Assembly (NCBI RefSeq): GCF_949628265.1
Contig: NC_088790.1
Location: forward strand, 26,416,545-26,480,544
Reading direction: 5' to 3'
Source: Cloeon dipterum
Taxonomy: Eukaryota > Arthropoda > Insecta > Ephemeroptera > Baetidae
Length of the DNA: 64,000 bases
Every line of letters starts with the position of its first letter. The stretch's first letter is position 1. The translations under genes were made by a program, and so were the position numbers. Of the stretch, positions 1 to 10,969 are shown piece by piece. Below the pieces are notes generated by a model. That model did not search any database. It was not told where the DNA came from and saw nothing but the letters and a program-made list of their open reading frames with translations.

Positions 1-545
1 AAGGAGATGCGTCACCGCTACAGTCTAAATATTCATGTTGGAAGGTAACAGCAATTAATTTTTACAGTATTGCATGATTTAGTTCAAATTTGACGGATTT
101 AATTATCAAATAATTTGTTTTTCAGGTTGTGTGGACAGATTGCTCAAATTCTACTTTGCAAATTTTGTATCGCACGCAATAATTTTATTTTGATGTGCAA
201 TGCTGGATTGTGTAGAAAAACTTGACATTGAATTTAAATAAATTAAAGTACGATAATATAACGTTAAACCGAATTATATTTTTCATTAAACCCAAACAAA
301 AATTAATATTTTGGTAAATACGGAAGGAAATATTGTGCTGCATCCGCTTTTGTTTTGTCAAATTGATTTAAATGACATTTAAAAATTAAATAGGCAAAAA
401 TGAAACTCCCTAAACTATACAACAATGCTCATCAAAATTTGCTCCAGTTGAATGTATTACATTATTTGCTGGCCCTAATTCATTTATCTAACGCAGTAAG
501 TCAGAAGAGGTCGCGCGGGTCACGGTTTTCAGACGTGGTTATTAT
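1..545. other. A+T-rich upstream sequence, no gene seen
   Basis: I see no open frame, splice-supported exon or terminal inverted repeat here. The last 60 bases include a short G+C-rich patch (about 508-540) just before the TATA box of the secreted-peptide gene and probably hold its proximal promoter. Confidence 0.5.
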
Positions 546-575
546 TATATAAGCCTTGCTATACATATTTTCAGT
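546..575 (+). promoter_or_regulatory. TATA box plus arthropod initiator
   Basis: TATATAAG lies at 546-553 and TCAGT at 571-575, so the initiator A is about 27 bases from the TATA start. This is the textbook arthropod core-promoter arrangement. It predicts a transcript start near 573 and a 5' UTR of about 55 bases before the ATG at 629. The spacing is seen directly; promoter activity is inferred. Confidence 0.7.
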
Positions 576-628
576 CCCTTCTTAAACGGTGTCTATTTCA
601 TTTTAAATCCGGATCAAGGGCTACCAAC

Positions 629-856
629 ATGCTCTCCAGAGGCATTTTCCTCATCCTGGCACTTTTATTTTTGATCCTTGGTGCTGTCACAACGTTGCCC
701 GTTGGAGATGATGCGATTTCGGACACCTCGGAATCGGACGAGGCCGCCAAACCAGATCAATACTGTATTTCTTGCGAACTAACCCGTCTGTCAAAATGTC
801 CTAGAGGCAAAAAAAGAGAAGGCAGGAAATGTGTCAATGCAGGAGCCAGGAATTAA
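629..856 (+). CDS. Small secreted cysteine-rich peptide (75 aa), unknown family
   Basis: I do not recognise the family. The 75-residue product starts with a hydrophobic signal peptide (about residues 1-22). An acidic, Ser/Thr-rich segment follows (about 26-43), then a cationic C-terminal part with four cysteines at 46, 49, 57 and 68 (C-x2-C-x7-C-x10-C) rich in Lys and Arg. An acidic pro-region ahead of a basic Cys-rich peptide is the usual layout of antimicrobial or peptide-hormone precursors, so a secreted defence peptide is possible but not shown. The ATG is the first one after the predicted transcript start. A splice donor (GTAAAC) begins at 858, just after the stop, with an acceptor ending at 946, so there may be a 3' UTR intron. 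AATAAA lies at 1103-1108. The complete promoter-to-poly(A) layout supports a real gene. Confidence 0.7.
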   Translation: MLSRGIFLILALLFLILGAVTTLPVGDDAISDTSESDEAAKPDQYCISCELTRLSKCPRGKKREGRKCVNAGARN

Positions 857-1102
857 GGTAAACAAAAACAAATTCAATATTACTTTATGGTTTTGAACAA
901 TTTGTTCATGTTTGGATAGTTTAAAAAATCATCTCTGTTCTTCCAGTTTGCTTAAAGATAGTTTGATGGATGAAATATTTCCGGAAAAAGGTAAACGAAG
1001 AGCAAGGCTTCCCACAAGACCTTTTATTAGTTTCTATCTATGTGATTTCATGGTATAACACAATATACGCTGCAAGAAAGTGATATATTTAATTGTTTAA
1101 TT

Positions 1103-1108
1103 AATAAA
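1103..1108 (+). terminator. AATAAA polyadenylation signal
   Basis: AATAAA in an A+T-rich stretch about 250 bases after the stop of the secreted-peptide gene. It is the first plausible poly(A) signal on this strand beyond the predicted 3' UTR intron. Confidence 0.45.
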
Positions 1109-1109
1109 A

Positions 1110-4100
1110 AAAATGTTTTAGCTTAAAATAGAAGAATCTTAAATTAAAAAGATAACTTTTATTTTAATCATTCATTGAGTGTCTTTTTTTATTTCAATCA
1201 CTTTGCGAGAATTACCACATTTCCTATCAGTGCTAGCTAATTTTGCAATGCGGGAAATTGCGCCATTCTCTTTTTGCGCAAGAAATAATCTAGTAATAAA
1301 CCTCATTTACTGTCATTTGCGTTTTTCCGAATGACACCGAAGAAAGTCAAATTTTGCACCAAATAAGAAAGAGTTTGTTCAATGTGGTAAAAAGCTCTTT
1401 TTAAATAAAACAAAACTAATTTTTTAAATCTTTAAATTGCGAAAAAACATAAAAATGCAATGCTTAAGGGTGTTTTGGATAAATGAAAGTTATCCTCTAC
1501 TGGTAAAATAGTCTAACACCATTTTACTCGCGTGATTCAAGGATGAGACAAAATTCAGAATCAAAAAATGGCTCATGAATAGCAAAAGGATGACATCAGC
1601 ATGCATCGCATTTAATGACCTTGATTTGTTTTGGCAAATAAGTCGGATATCACGGCAATCAAACAAATTAAAAAAAAAAGAAAAAAGTTTACCAAATAAA
1701 CTAATGTTTTGCAAGAATTCTCAGGCCTGCTTCTTAATTAAATCCTCTTTTCATAATTTACAGCCCAACATATTTTTAGAACTAATTGTTAATTTTGTAT
1801 CGACTTATTTTTTAATAAACTAAGACACAGTGGCTAGTTCAATATTCCCAAGATCAAATGAAAAAAACGCGGATATGAAAAATGACAGTAGTTGTTAAAG
1901 ATCTCTAATCCCTTTTTTATTGGCGCGTGTGGGAAAAATGCGAGCTTCATATATACGGACTTCTTGACTTTATTCAAGCGGTCTGGTCAATGACTATGAT
2001 GAGAAAGCACCTTTCCACGCCACGCTCAACTTCATTCAGACAAATTACCTTCCTCATCTGCACAAAAATGCTCTCGTGTGCAGGTAGAGAGTGAGAAGAG
2101 TGCAACAGCAGCAGCAGCTTGGGTGACAGACGAGAGCACTCTGCTTCTGACAAGCGCACCTTCCTGTTTAGGAGTGTGTTATAGTGTTGTTGTGATCATT
2201 TTTTTTCTTTGTAAGGCTGCAACAACGGCAATTACAGGGATTGAGAGAAATTGCGTTGTGAAACGCAGCTCTAATGGGTATTAATTGTCGGGGAAGATGG
2301 AAAGGAGAGTAGCTCTGGCAATATGATAATCCTAACGCGCAATCGTCATTGACACCGTCGTAAAAAAAAGGAGATAAATTTATTGATTCGTGTCAAGTTT
2401 TATCGATTGTTGCAGGTGATAAAATAAATAAATAAATCGCGCTTCCTTTCAAAAATTTTACGATAGCTATATATTTTCAATATTGCAATGTTAATCATCA
2501 CTGCTGTGACAATTTTATTTCTCAGCTTCCAATCGTTGCCGGACATCAATTGATTAAAGAGGAATGATACTGCAAAAGCTTGGAAAATGCTTGTAGCCAA
2601 TGCATAAACTCGTCCCTTAGGATTCAGTTAAAGCCTAAATTGACCTAAGGAGCGCTGTAATTTTTTGAGAAAATTGGCTGGAAAGTTAGCGTGCTTTTCA
2701 AATGGCAATGGCTGTCTCCTTACTTGAAATCCGATTTAATTTAAAAACCAAGAGTTTCCCCAATTAGTGGCATGCACAATTGGACAGATCTCGACGAGAG
2801 GAATCGAAATATGCCAAGAAAATATGTTCAAGCACTGTACATTTTGGAGAAAATTGGCAAAATTTGAATTTTTATTGTAGTAAGGTCCTTTTTACTATTG
2901 CAAATTGTTGAACAAATTGTTTATGGCATCCAACAATTCAAATAATTTTCAATAATTCCACTTTAAAATGGTTAAATTTTGTATTATTTGAATATGTATA
3001 TTTTTTCTACTTTTGTGTGTACAAATGTCCATCATGAACAAACAGCATTATTATTGCGAGCCGCATGCATGCATCATTTAATTTCGCAATCAGCAAGCGC
3101 CAACAATGGAGATTATCCAATCCTTTTCTCACTCACACGCATCACCGCTCGCTCAAAATGCAGAGACGCGGGGCTGGCGTGTAAATATACTGCTCGCGGG
3201 CCATTGTTGTCGCATTCGGCGATTATGGACAATTGAAATCCGTGGCGCGCGTGAAAGAGGCATCCAGTAAGTGAAAATGCTGACAAGCCGCCGCCGCGCG
3301 GCGAGGAAGTACACAGTGCATTAATGAGGTGGTTTTGCCGGCAAATAAATCACGCGATTTATTCTCAGGATTTCTCTCTTTCCGCCGCCGATCGTCGCGT
3401 GCGGTGAGAAATCGACGATTTGCCGCCGCTGCTTCTCTTTCCATCCGCGACGCTGAGTGAGCTAGGCACCGAAGGAGCATTGCATATCCAACGCCGTCGT
3501 GTCTTCCTACTTTACAATAAATTGGTTGCGCAAGAATCAGTTGTGCGGTAATGAGACAATTCAATTTCCTATATAAATTGAATTTTCGGACTAAATCAAA
3601 TCATCAATTTCTGAGATTGTTTGTGTATTTATTCATATATGAAATAATTGAGTCCCGCTCGGTCATTGCATTTGCTTGTCAAGAGCTTCATTTTATTTTC
3701 ATATATTATAGTAAAAAAGGATAAGAATTTAAAAGGTAAATGGGTATTTTTTCAGGATAAAAAAATTGATAAAATTACAATCATGGGTGCTACTGCTTTT
3801 TGTGTTTTATCTCAAAATCTCAGAGCTCAAAATTTTTTATTTATTTATTAGATGGAAGAAACAAGGAAATTTGAAGCCAAAAAAATATCTCGCACGTTCT
3901 CGTACTGGATAATAGCTGCTGGGACCTTTTGGTCTCGGATCAGCAGTGCTTAACCTGAGAAATAAAATCGTAACTGCCGATGGATTTGCCTCAAACTGGC
4001 TGCAAAATGATTGCGTGGTATTTTTCTCAAATTGAAATTTTCGGCAAAATGTTGACAATTTTTTGGGCCTGTTTATTCGGAGTAAAAATAAAAATTGAAT

Positions 4101-4780
4101 TTCTTTAACCATGCATAAATCTTTCAATGAAAAATACTGACTATATCTTTTATTTTTCAAAATATTTATAATTAATACAAACAGAGCAAAACAACTTCTT
4201 TGAACGACGCAATGGTAGGTGTCAGAATTTCGTGATAAATTTTTATTAATCTCTATAGAACCCCTTTTGTCTGCTCCAGTGTAATCTAGAGGGTTGGAGG
4301 GCACTTCTCATATATACATTTTGGTTTAGCTGTGTCGCAGAATTTCGCAACAGTTATTTATATTTAATATCGATATAATTACCATTTAATCTTAAGGAAC
4401 AAAATGGATTAAGATTGCATGCGTCCGAATGAGGCAATCGAGATTTTACATTAAGAGGAAAAGCTGACAGAGAGTTAAGTCGAATGGATTAAAATAAATT
4501 AAAGTAAAGCTCCAAAATTATCAATGACACCAATTTTGAGCACGGAAAATAATGTAGACCTAAAAACCAGCTCACATGAAAAACGGGTTACGGCTGAAAT
4601 CCCGTCTTAGAAAGATTTTCTCGTAAAAGACCAAAACTTCTTACTATATTTGAAATTTTAGAATATCTTTAAACCAAAAACAACAAAATTAATTTGAAAT
4701 GAAAAGATATGTGACCATCCCTGGTGTTTCTTGAGTGGAAACTTCATCTCACATAATATATAGAGCAAAAAATATTTAAT
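1110..4780. other. Intergenic region with one MITE and one CpG-rich island
   Basis: No supported coding exon. It contains a TTAA-flanked MITE (2554-2966, listed separately) and a G+C-rich, CpG-rich patch at about 3160-3500 that stands out from the A+T-rich surroundings and could be a promoter or non-coding first exon of an unseen gene. The open frames in that patch look like composition artefacts. Confidence 0.5.
2554..2966. mobile_element. TTAA-flanked MITE, copy 1 of 5
   Basis: TTAA at 2554-2557 and 2963-2966 flank an element whose left end reads AGAGGAATGATACTG and whose right end is an eroded version of its reverse complement. The interior matches the copies at 10525 and 24472 along its length. 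TTAA target duplication and short inverted ends are the marks of a non-autonomous piggyBac-type element. No transposase is present. Confidence 0.75.
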
Positions 4781-4781
4781 T

Positions 4782-4787
4782 TTTATT
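4782..4787 (-). terminator. AATAAA polyadenylation signal for Ctr1
   Basis: The minus strand reads AATAAA 17 bases beyond the Ctr1 stop codon. This is very close, giving a minimal 3' UTR; other A+T-rich signals farther on are possible. Confidence 0.4.
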
Positions 4788-4803
4788 TTTAGACTAATAT
4801 TTT

Positions 4804-5953
4804 TTAAAATTTCTCAACTTTGTTTTCCGAACACTTCTTCTCCGCGCAAGGTTTAGTGTTCGAACTCGCGGCCAGGACCAATTTTTGCCAGCCAAAGATG
4901 TAGTGGCCGATCGTGGCGCCCAGAACGACGGCAATGAAGAGCCAAACGTTGTAGTACATGACGATGAGCATCAAGAAGTAGCTGAGAATCACCTGAACGA
5001 CGTGCAGCCCAGTTTGGATCAAGTGGGCCTTGCCAAAGATCAGTTTCCTTTGTGAATAAAATATATTGTGAATCCAGAGAACTCATTAAATACACCAGTT
5101 TTATAAGCTCTTAGTGTTCGAAGCCGCCAACAGATGGCACCACCGTATACCCTCGAAATAAATTTTATTTTAATGCACTTCCGCTGCGATTTCAGACTCA
5201 ATTCTGCCACTGTGGGTTCTTTATTTAACGTGCTTTCTTTTGACGTGCTGAAAACCAAAATCGGTTAAGCCAATAGCCGTAGAATAAAAAAAACTAGATT
5301 TTTAAACAAAAAATATTTTCCGACGTTTCTACCGCGAATGGCTGGACTGATTTTTGTTTTCAGCACGACAAAAGAAAATATATTAAGTGAAGAATGTACA
5401 GTGGCAGAATTGAGTCTGAAATCGCAGTGGAAGTGCATTAAAATTAAATTTATTACAAAAATATACGGTGGCGCTTTTAACAATAAGCGCTTATGCAACT
5501 GGTGAATTAACTCTTCTTACATTGCAGGCAAATTTTCGGTTTTCTTCTTCTGCCCGTCTTTCCAGAACAGATGCTCTCTAAAAGAGGAGAATTATATATA
5601 TTTATTATATTTACATTTTTGAGTAAAACCTTAATGCTTTGAGTCCCTCGTAAAGAATGGCCATTCCAATTATTCCAAACATGGAGCCGATCAAAGTCTC
5701 AACACTCCTAACTTTCCACGAGTCAAAAAGGACGTTTTCACAGTAGCCAAGGTGGAAGGACATCTGGAAATTCGCGTTTTTTGAAAATTTATGTTCGAAA
5801 AATAGGAAATACAGCTCAACAACCTCTTATTTACTGATTTTCTTATCGAATCAAAAAAGAGGACACATATTTTGAAAGTAAACAAGAATAATGCCTTACT
5901 GCCATCATGGTGTGGCCCATGTCGAAGTGCATGCAAGGGTCTTCCGACTCCAT
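4804..5953 (-). CDS. Ctr1: High-affinity copper transporter Ctr1 (162 aa, 4 exons)
   Basis: Plasma-membrane Cu(I) importer working as a trimer. Exons, 5' to 3': 5953-5900, 5763-5630, 5577-5521, 5047-4804; all introns are GT-AG and phases close to 489 nt. The N-terminus is short and Met/His-bearing (two adjacent Met at residues 16-17). Transmembrane segment 1 ends in the family motif YEGLK. Segment 2 carries the pore motif M-x3-M at residues 108-112. Segment 3 carries the packing motif G-x3-G at 125-129. The C-terminus has two Cys but not the His-Cys-His end common in Ctr1. At 162 residues it is a little shorter than the usual 180-190, because the extracellular tail is short. The start is the first ATG after a TATA/initiator pair. 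Intron 3 holds a foldback MITE, and three MRE-like motifs lie upstream. Confidence 0.93.
5109..5476. mobile_element. Foldback MITE (GTGTTCGAAGCCGCCA ends), copy 1
   Basis: The left end reads TTAGTGTTCGAAGCCGCCA from about 5111. The outer 150 bases reappear inverted on the right side (about 5330-5476). The right tip has lost the last 25 or so bases compared with the copy at 40793. It sits inside Ctr1 intron 3. No coding capacity. Confidence 0.7.
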
Positions 5954-5987
5954 CTCTGTCGTGCGGCGGTCAACTGTCACGGAGTAA

Positions 5988-6025
5988 TCTGAGTGAGGTT
6001 GTCTCTTCTCCCTCAAATATATATA
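5988..6025 (-). promoter_or_regulatory. TATA box and initiator of Ctr1
   Basis: On the minus strand a TATATATATTTG box (6025-6014) is followed about 30 bases on by CTCAGATT (initiator-like TCAGA, 5992-5988). The Ctr1 ATG at 5953 follows some 36 bases later. Confidence 0.5.
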
Positions 6026-6417
6026 CAGGACGTCTGTCCGCGATAAGCTCCTTCATTGAATGAACGATTAACACTAAAATTTTTATCTACTCAAATAACC
6101 TTAAAATTTTGATTGTTAACCCGTTTTTTTGGATAAAATTTCCGGTACAAATCGATTGCATATAATGATAATTTATTATGTTTGTGTTGCACAATTTTGT
6201 GTAGAACATAATTATGCATAATTTTAAATTAAATGCTAGTCAATTTGCATCAAAATAGTTTTATTTGAATAAATTTGCATGTACTTTATTTAATTGATTT
6301 TACTCACACCAAAAATACAAACAAAAATATAATTTTCTTTATTTTATTGTGCGTATGTCTCTTTAACTATTGACTTTTGATCTGCAGGTGGTGGTATTAA
6401 TATATCTGATTTTAATT

Positions 6418-6488
6418 TGCGCACGGCACTAATGATTTTAATATAAAATTTTGCACACGACACCATTGATTATTTTTGCACACGGCTT
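6418..6488 (+). promoter_or_regulatory. Cluster of three MRE-like motifs upstream of Ctr1
   Basis: Three copies of the metal-response-element core TGCRCNC lie within 71 bases: TGCGCACGGCAC (6418-6429), TGCACACGACAC (6452-6463) and TGCACACGGCTT (6477-6488). The G/C-rich flank of the MTF-1 consensus is also partly kept. They lie 465-535 bases upstream of the Ctr1 start codon. MTF-1 control of Ctr1B through upstream MREs is known in Drosophila; here it is inferred from motif and position. Confidence 0.55.
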
Positions 6489-6489
6489 G

Positions 6490-8040
6490 TTTGTTAATTG
6501 TCTTTAATCTCATTTAGTGCCTTAGTGATCGCGAGAGGTAGACATAGATAAGTCTCGACGACTCTCGAGGACTTCGCGCTTCCACAGGCTTGAGAAAAAC
6601 TGCGCTTATCGGAGTAAATGATCTGCGATTTACACATCATGAAAAATTCCGTATCGGAAATCAGGAAGTATTCTAAGTAAATATTGAGCAGACAGATTCG
6701 CTTTTACTCCCACAAGTTCACTGGACTAAATATATACTTAGCTTTTAAATTTGCTGTTAAAAAATAAAATTATTATACATACATCTTTGTTGGTTCATTT
6801 CCGGATTTTGTACATTTAATAAATCTCCAGTTTTTCCGGCTTTGCATAAAAATTTTCGGGCCAATGCAATATTTTTTCGGGATTCCATTAAATTTTCGGG
6901 TCTCTTCATTTTTTTTCGGGTGATGCCAGGCGACCCAATAAGTTTTATTTAATTTTCGGGCTTGAAGGAAATGTATTCAGGATTTAAAATTAATATATCC
7001 ATGCTCGCAGTGTATAATTTTACTTTGTCTCCGTTTAATATAGGTTGCTAAGAGGAGCCTCCTCAATCAATAAAAAGACGAAAAAGACTATAACACCTCT
7101 CTCAATAGTGATAAGATTAAGCAAGCATTTCCCACACTACGTGCCGCGTCTCAGTGTTGCTATATTGGGGACAATAAAAGAGGCCTTCAAGGTAATTTAT
7201 TGGTATTGGTAAAACTTGAGTTTTTGACGTCCAATCAAAAAATTTAAATTTAGTTAACGGAAATATTGATTCTATTAGAATTATAGGAGGTTGAATTTCT
7301 ACTGCAGAACTTAGCAAAAATACCAAAGATTATGTTTAATGGTTTTTATTAATGCATTATTGTTGTAAATAGAAGTTCACAGAAAACCTCTGGTTCACGT
7401 GATTAGAGAGCATTTTTTATTAATTTATTTTTGAAGATTATGTAGGTGTGGCGAGAGAGATCGAGTTCATACTTTTGGTGTGTATGCGCTCAACATTAAT
7501 TTTCAACAATCAACACATTGTTAGATTTTAAATAAAAGGCGAAAGAAGATTCGGTGACAAGTATTCACCAACCAGAGGCTGACAAGATCTGAAGAAGACG
7601 AGCCAGGGCCGAGTCAGTGACACGCAGCCATCCAAATCCGCCAATAAACTACCTTTTTATATGGAAGGTCATTCTCATTTAGACATATTCATTGAAATTA
7701 TTGTTCCTGTAGCTTTTCTTCAACATCTTCTAGATTCCTGTTGCGTGTTAAGTATAATGTTTGCATTTATTAGGAATTAAAAAAAGTCTTTTGACTCTTT
7801 TGTCACAGTATTTATTGCATCTTTCCTGACTAGATACACATGCAGCTTTAATTACTTACAGAATAAATTATTGAGCAAGAATACGAAAAATTTCTAGGAG
7901 TGATTTTATGGCAGTGCACACTTATTACAGTTTTCATAAAGCGATTTTCATTTTAAATTTTGGATTAAAACTCGTATTTCAATACATTTACCCATGTGAA
8001 GAAGAACTTTTAAAAAATGAATGTCTGTGAAAATGTGATG
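6490..8040. other. Intergenic A+T-rich DNA
   Basis: No supported gene. Five copies of TTTTCGGG occur at 6853-6960 at irregular 20-40 base spacing. Nothing else recognisable. Confidence 0.5.
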
Positions 8041-8042
8041 CA

Positions 8043-8048
8043 TTTATT
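8043..8048 (-). terminator. AATAAA polyadenylation signal for the aquaglyceroporin
   Basis: The minus strand reads AATAAA about 57 bases after the aquaporin stop codon, a normal distance for a short 3' UTR. Confidence 0.5.
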
Positions 8049-8104
8049 TTAGAAGTTTTGAGTGTATGATTTTTTTTTGTACTCTTTAGAAAATAAAACA
8101 GATT

Positions 8105-10238
8105 TCACGACTTCGTGGTAATGCTCTCTGCTGTGGGCCAGTGCATCTCAACAAAGAACATATAGACGGCCGTGCCTAAAAGTGCTCCAACGTGGGGGCC
8201 GAGAACTGGTATCCAACTCCAATACTCGTACCTGAAAAATGAATTGAGTGTATCAGTTTTAAATTAGACTAGAATATTTAATTGTAAGTTTTAAATAAAG
8301 GTCTCAGCCAGCCGCGCCGCGCCAGCCGGTATATTTTGGGCCACGTGAGCAGCCGCCAGTAAAAAAGGGTCAAAAATATCAAACTTCACGTTTAAAATAT
8401 TTTCTGTTACGCTAGTCGCCAGCCGCCGCCTTAACTCTTGTGGCTGAGACTTTTAGTTTTAAATAATCAACAGATTTCCGTTGAGATTTGTATTATTCAG
8501 GTGGAAATTTTTAACTGTACTTACGAAAACACATCAAAACTCCAGCCAGCGATTGCAGTGAAAAACCTGGGCGCCAGGTCCCTGGCCGGATTGTTGGGGT
8601 AGCCGCAATTGTAACCCAACGACACGCCGATAGCCACAACCACCATTCCGACTAGAACTGAAACCATCCCCCGCGACACGACCTGGTTCCTCGGATCTGT
8701 TATAGCACAAATCATAGCCAGAAGAACTGCTGTTCCCAAAACCTGAGAGATTGGAAAATGTTATTAAAAGGTCCAAAAAAATGTTGTGGATAAAATACGA
8801 GACCTGATCCACGAATCCGACTCCCAGTGACAAATAATCTTGCGGATAGGTCGCAAAGATTCCTGCAGTGCCCTTCTCTCCAGCAATTTGTCGGATTCCC
8901 CCGTCAAAATTCTGAAGCGCGTCTGCAAATTAATATGAATTTAGTAAATGCGGAAAAATATACAATGAAATTATTTAAATCAAAATGGTGGGGATTCAAA
9001 TGATTCAGAATTTGGTATATTTTGGGTTTTGACCAGCGGGGTCCAGATGTGCGATAAAATTGGTTCGCACTGCGCAGATCCAAGATGGCGTCTGAATGTG
9101 GGAAATAAAAAGCTCTCTTTTTATTCCCGTACGAATGTCAAGAGTTTGTTTTTACGATCCAAAAGACACAATTAGTTAAGAGTAATGCACATTATGTCAC
9201 AATATTGACCGAAACTTGGTTCTTTTCGCGCATTTTCACGTGACCGTTTTTTCGCGCCATACTCCACTGTGCACTATATCTGCGCGTCGCACGAATCTGG
9301 CCCCCGCTGACAAAAATCGGACAATCACCAAGAATAAATCTTCTTGACCAATCATCCTTTCCACCTAAATGCTGGTCTAATTTCGCAACAAATCTTAAAA
9401 AAATGTCAATAGATAGTGCTTTAAAATTTCGAATCCCGGCCTCTCTCTCCGTTACAACAAGCTGGTATTTGTGAGATAAATATGTTCAAGTGTTTGTTAT
9501 CGATATCATTTTAAACAAAACAAGTGGTGGCGCTCAAACCTTTATACTGATTAATTATGCCTTCTTTTTTTAATGTTTTTTAATTTAGGATGAATTATCG
9601 GCTGCTGCTGCATCAGCAGCAATTTAACGAAAATAAAATGAGATATTTCTGAATATATTTAAGTATGAATGTGAAAGAAATGTATAGTTAAAAGGTTGCA
9701 TATTACCGATGTAAATCATGTAGGTGCAGGCGGCGGCGACGAAGGCGCCCAAGTACTGCGCCAGCATGTAGTACAGCACTTTTCTGAAGGGAAACTTTCC
9801 GACGGCGGCCAATGCGAAGGTGACCGCGGGGTTGAGGTGGCCGCCGGACGCGGCACCGGCCACCAGAACGCCGACCATCACTCCAATGCCATACGAGAAA
9901 TTGATCGAGAGGAACTGACCGTATTTCTCTTCGCTCAGCACCTTCTGTGCCACTGAATTGTTGCCGATGAACTAAAATTAAGTTTTTGATATTTTTGGTC
10001 ATAAACTTCTGAAATTGAAAACTTACGACGAGGAAAAACGTTCCTAAAAACTCGGCCAGGATCTCGCGCAGCCAGACGCGTTCTGTGCGGCAAACGGCCA
10101 TAATTTGCTTCATCGGTTCTGCAACAATAATAACTCTGATGTTAAACTTCCAAATTTTGTTTTCACAGCATTAACTTTAATATGTAACGAGCTAATTAAA
10201 TAGAAAACGAAGAAAGCTAGGGCACACTTACTTTCCAT
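8105..10238 (-). CDS. Aquaglyceroporin (MIP family, Glp type, 275 aa, 6 exons)
   Basis: Membrane channel for glycerol, other small solutes and water. Exons: 10238-10232, 10118-10027, 9971-9707, 8922-8804, 8742-8525, 8231-8105; 828 nt, phases close. The first pore box is NPA at residues 80-82. The second is NPARD at 212-216, and this Asp after NPAR is the diagnostic residue of aquaglyceroporins. The family stretch TAGIFATYP lies in loop C. Before the second box a small Gly and an aromatic Tyr (GYNCGY) replace the water-selective His/Cys pair. Length is normal. The first coding exon has only seven bases (Met, Glu and one base). A TCAGT initiator lies at 10293-10289 on this strand. The donor after 8804 is weak (GTCTCG). 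Introns hold a 160 bp and a 276 bp inverted-repeat element. Insect aquaglyceroporin is near certain; ligand preference is inferred. Confidence 0.93.
8296..8455. mobile_element. Short TA-flanked element with GTCTCAGCC ends
   Basis: TA|AAGGTCTCAGCC at the left and GGCTGAGACTTT|TA at the right make a 160 bp element with inverted ends and TA flanks. It is G+C-rich at both ends and lies in the last intron of the aquaglyceroporin. The 43932-45352 element has similar ends. Confidence 0.55.
9034..9309. mobile_element. MITE with CAGCGGGG ends, copy 1
   Basis: The left end CAGCGGGGTCCAGAT and right end CCCCCGCTG are inverted repeats. The 276 bp interior matches 32167-32442 in the opposite orientation, so this is a dispersed element. 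It lies in intron 3 of the aquaglyceroporin. Confidence 0.65.
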
Positions 10239-10524
10239 ATTCTAGTTGTTTGTGTTCGCCACAAAGGGCGGCTTTCGGGAGAGTAGCGACTGAACTAATA
10301 AACTCACGCCGCTGCTGATTATTTCCTTCACACTGTGGACGAACTAGAGTGGAAGATAAAAATGAACTGTTAACAAGAAAACCCCATCACGTTGATTGGA
10401 ACATATTTGACCGAAATTTATCAGCAGATAATTTAAAATACACAAATCCCCCAAAATAATAATATTTGCAAAACGTTAAATTACTAATTAAAAATCCTTG
10501 CAATATTTGATAAATAGTAAATAA

Positions 10525-10967
10525 TTAAAGAGAAATGATACTGGAAAAGCCTGGAAAATGCTTGTTGCCAATGCATAAACTCATCCTTTAGGATTCAGTT
10601 AAAGCTTAAATTGACCTAAGAAGCGCTGCAATTTTTTGAGAAAATTGGCTGGAAAGTTAGCGTGCTTTTCAAATGGTAATGGCTGTCTCCTTACTTGAAA
10701 TCCGATTTAATTTCAAAACCAAGAGTTTCCCCAGTAAGTGGCATACACAATTGGACATATCTCGACGAGAGGAATCGGAATATGCCAAGAAAATACATTC
10801 AAGCACTGCAAATTTTGGAGAAAATTGGCAAAATTTGAATTTTTATTGTAGGAAGGTCATTTTTTTATTATTGCAAATTGTTGAACAAATTGTTTATCGG
10901 TCAATTGTTTAAGGCATCCAACAATTTAAATAGTTTTCATTTGTTGCCCAGTATCATTCCACTTTAA
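10525..10967. mobile_element. TTAA-flanked MITE, copy 2 of 5
   Basis: TTAA (10525-10528), then AGAGAAATGATACTGG; right end CCAGTATCATTCCACT, then TTAA (10964-10967). This is one of the two best preserved copies, with 16-base inverted ends carrying two mismatches. Just upstream of the aquaglyceroporin. Confidence 0.8.
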
Positions 10968-10969
10968 GA

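Noticed and set aside
3223-3564. 113-residue minus-strand frame in a CpG-rich patch
   Set aside because: Arg- and Ala-rich translation typical of G+C-rich non-coding DNA, with no conserved motif.
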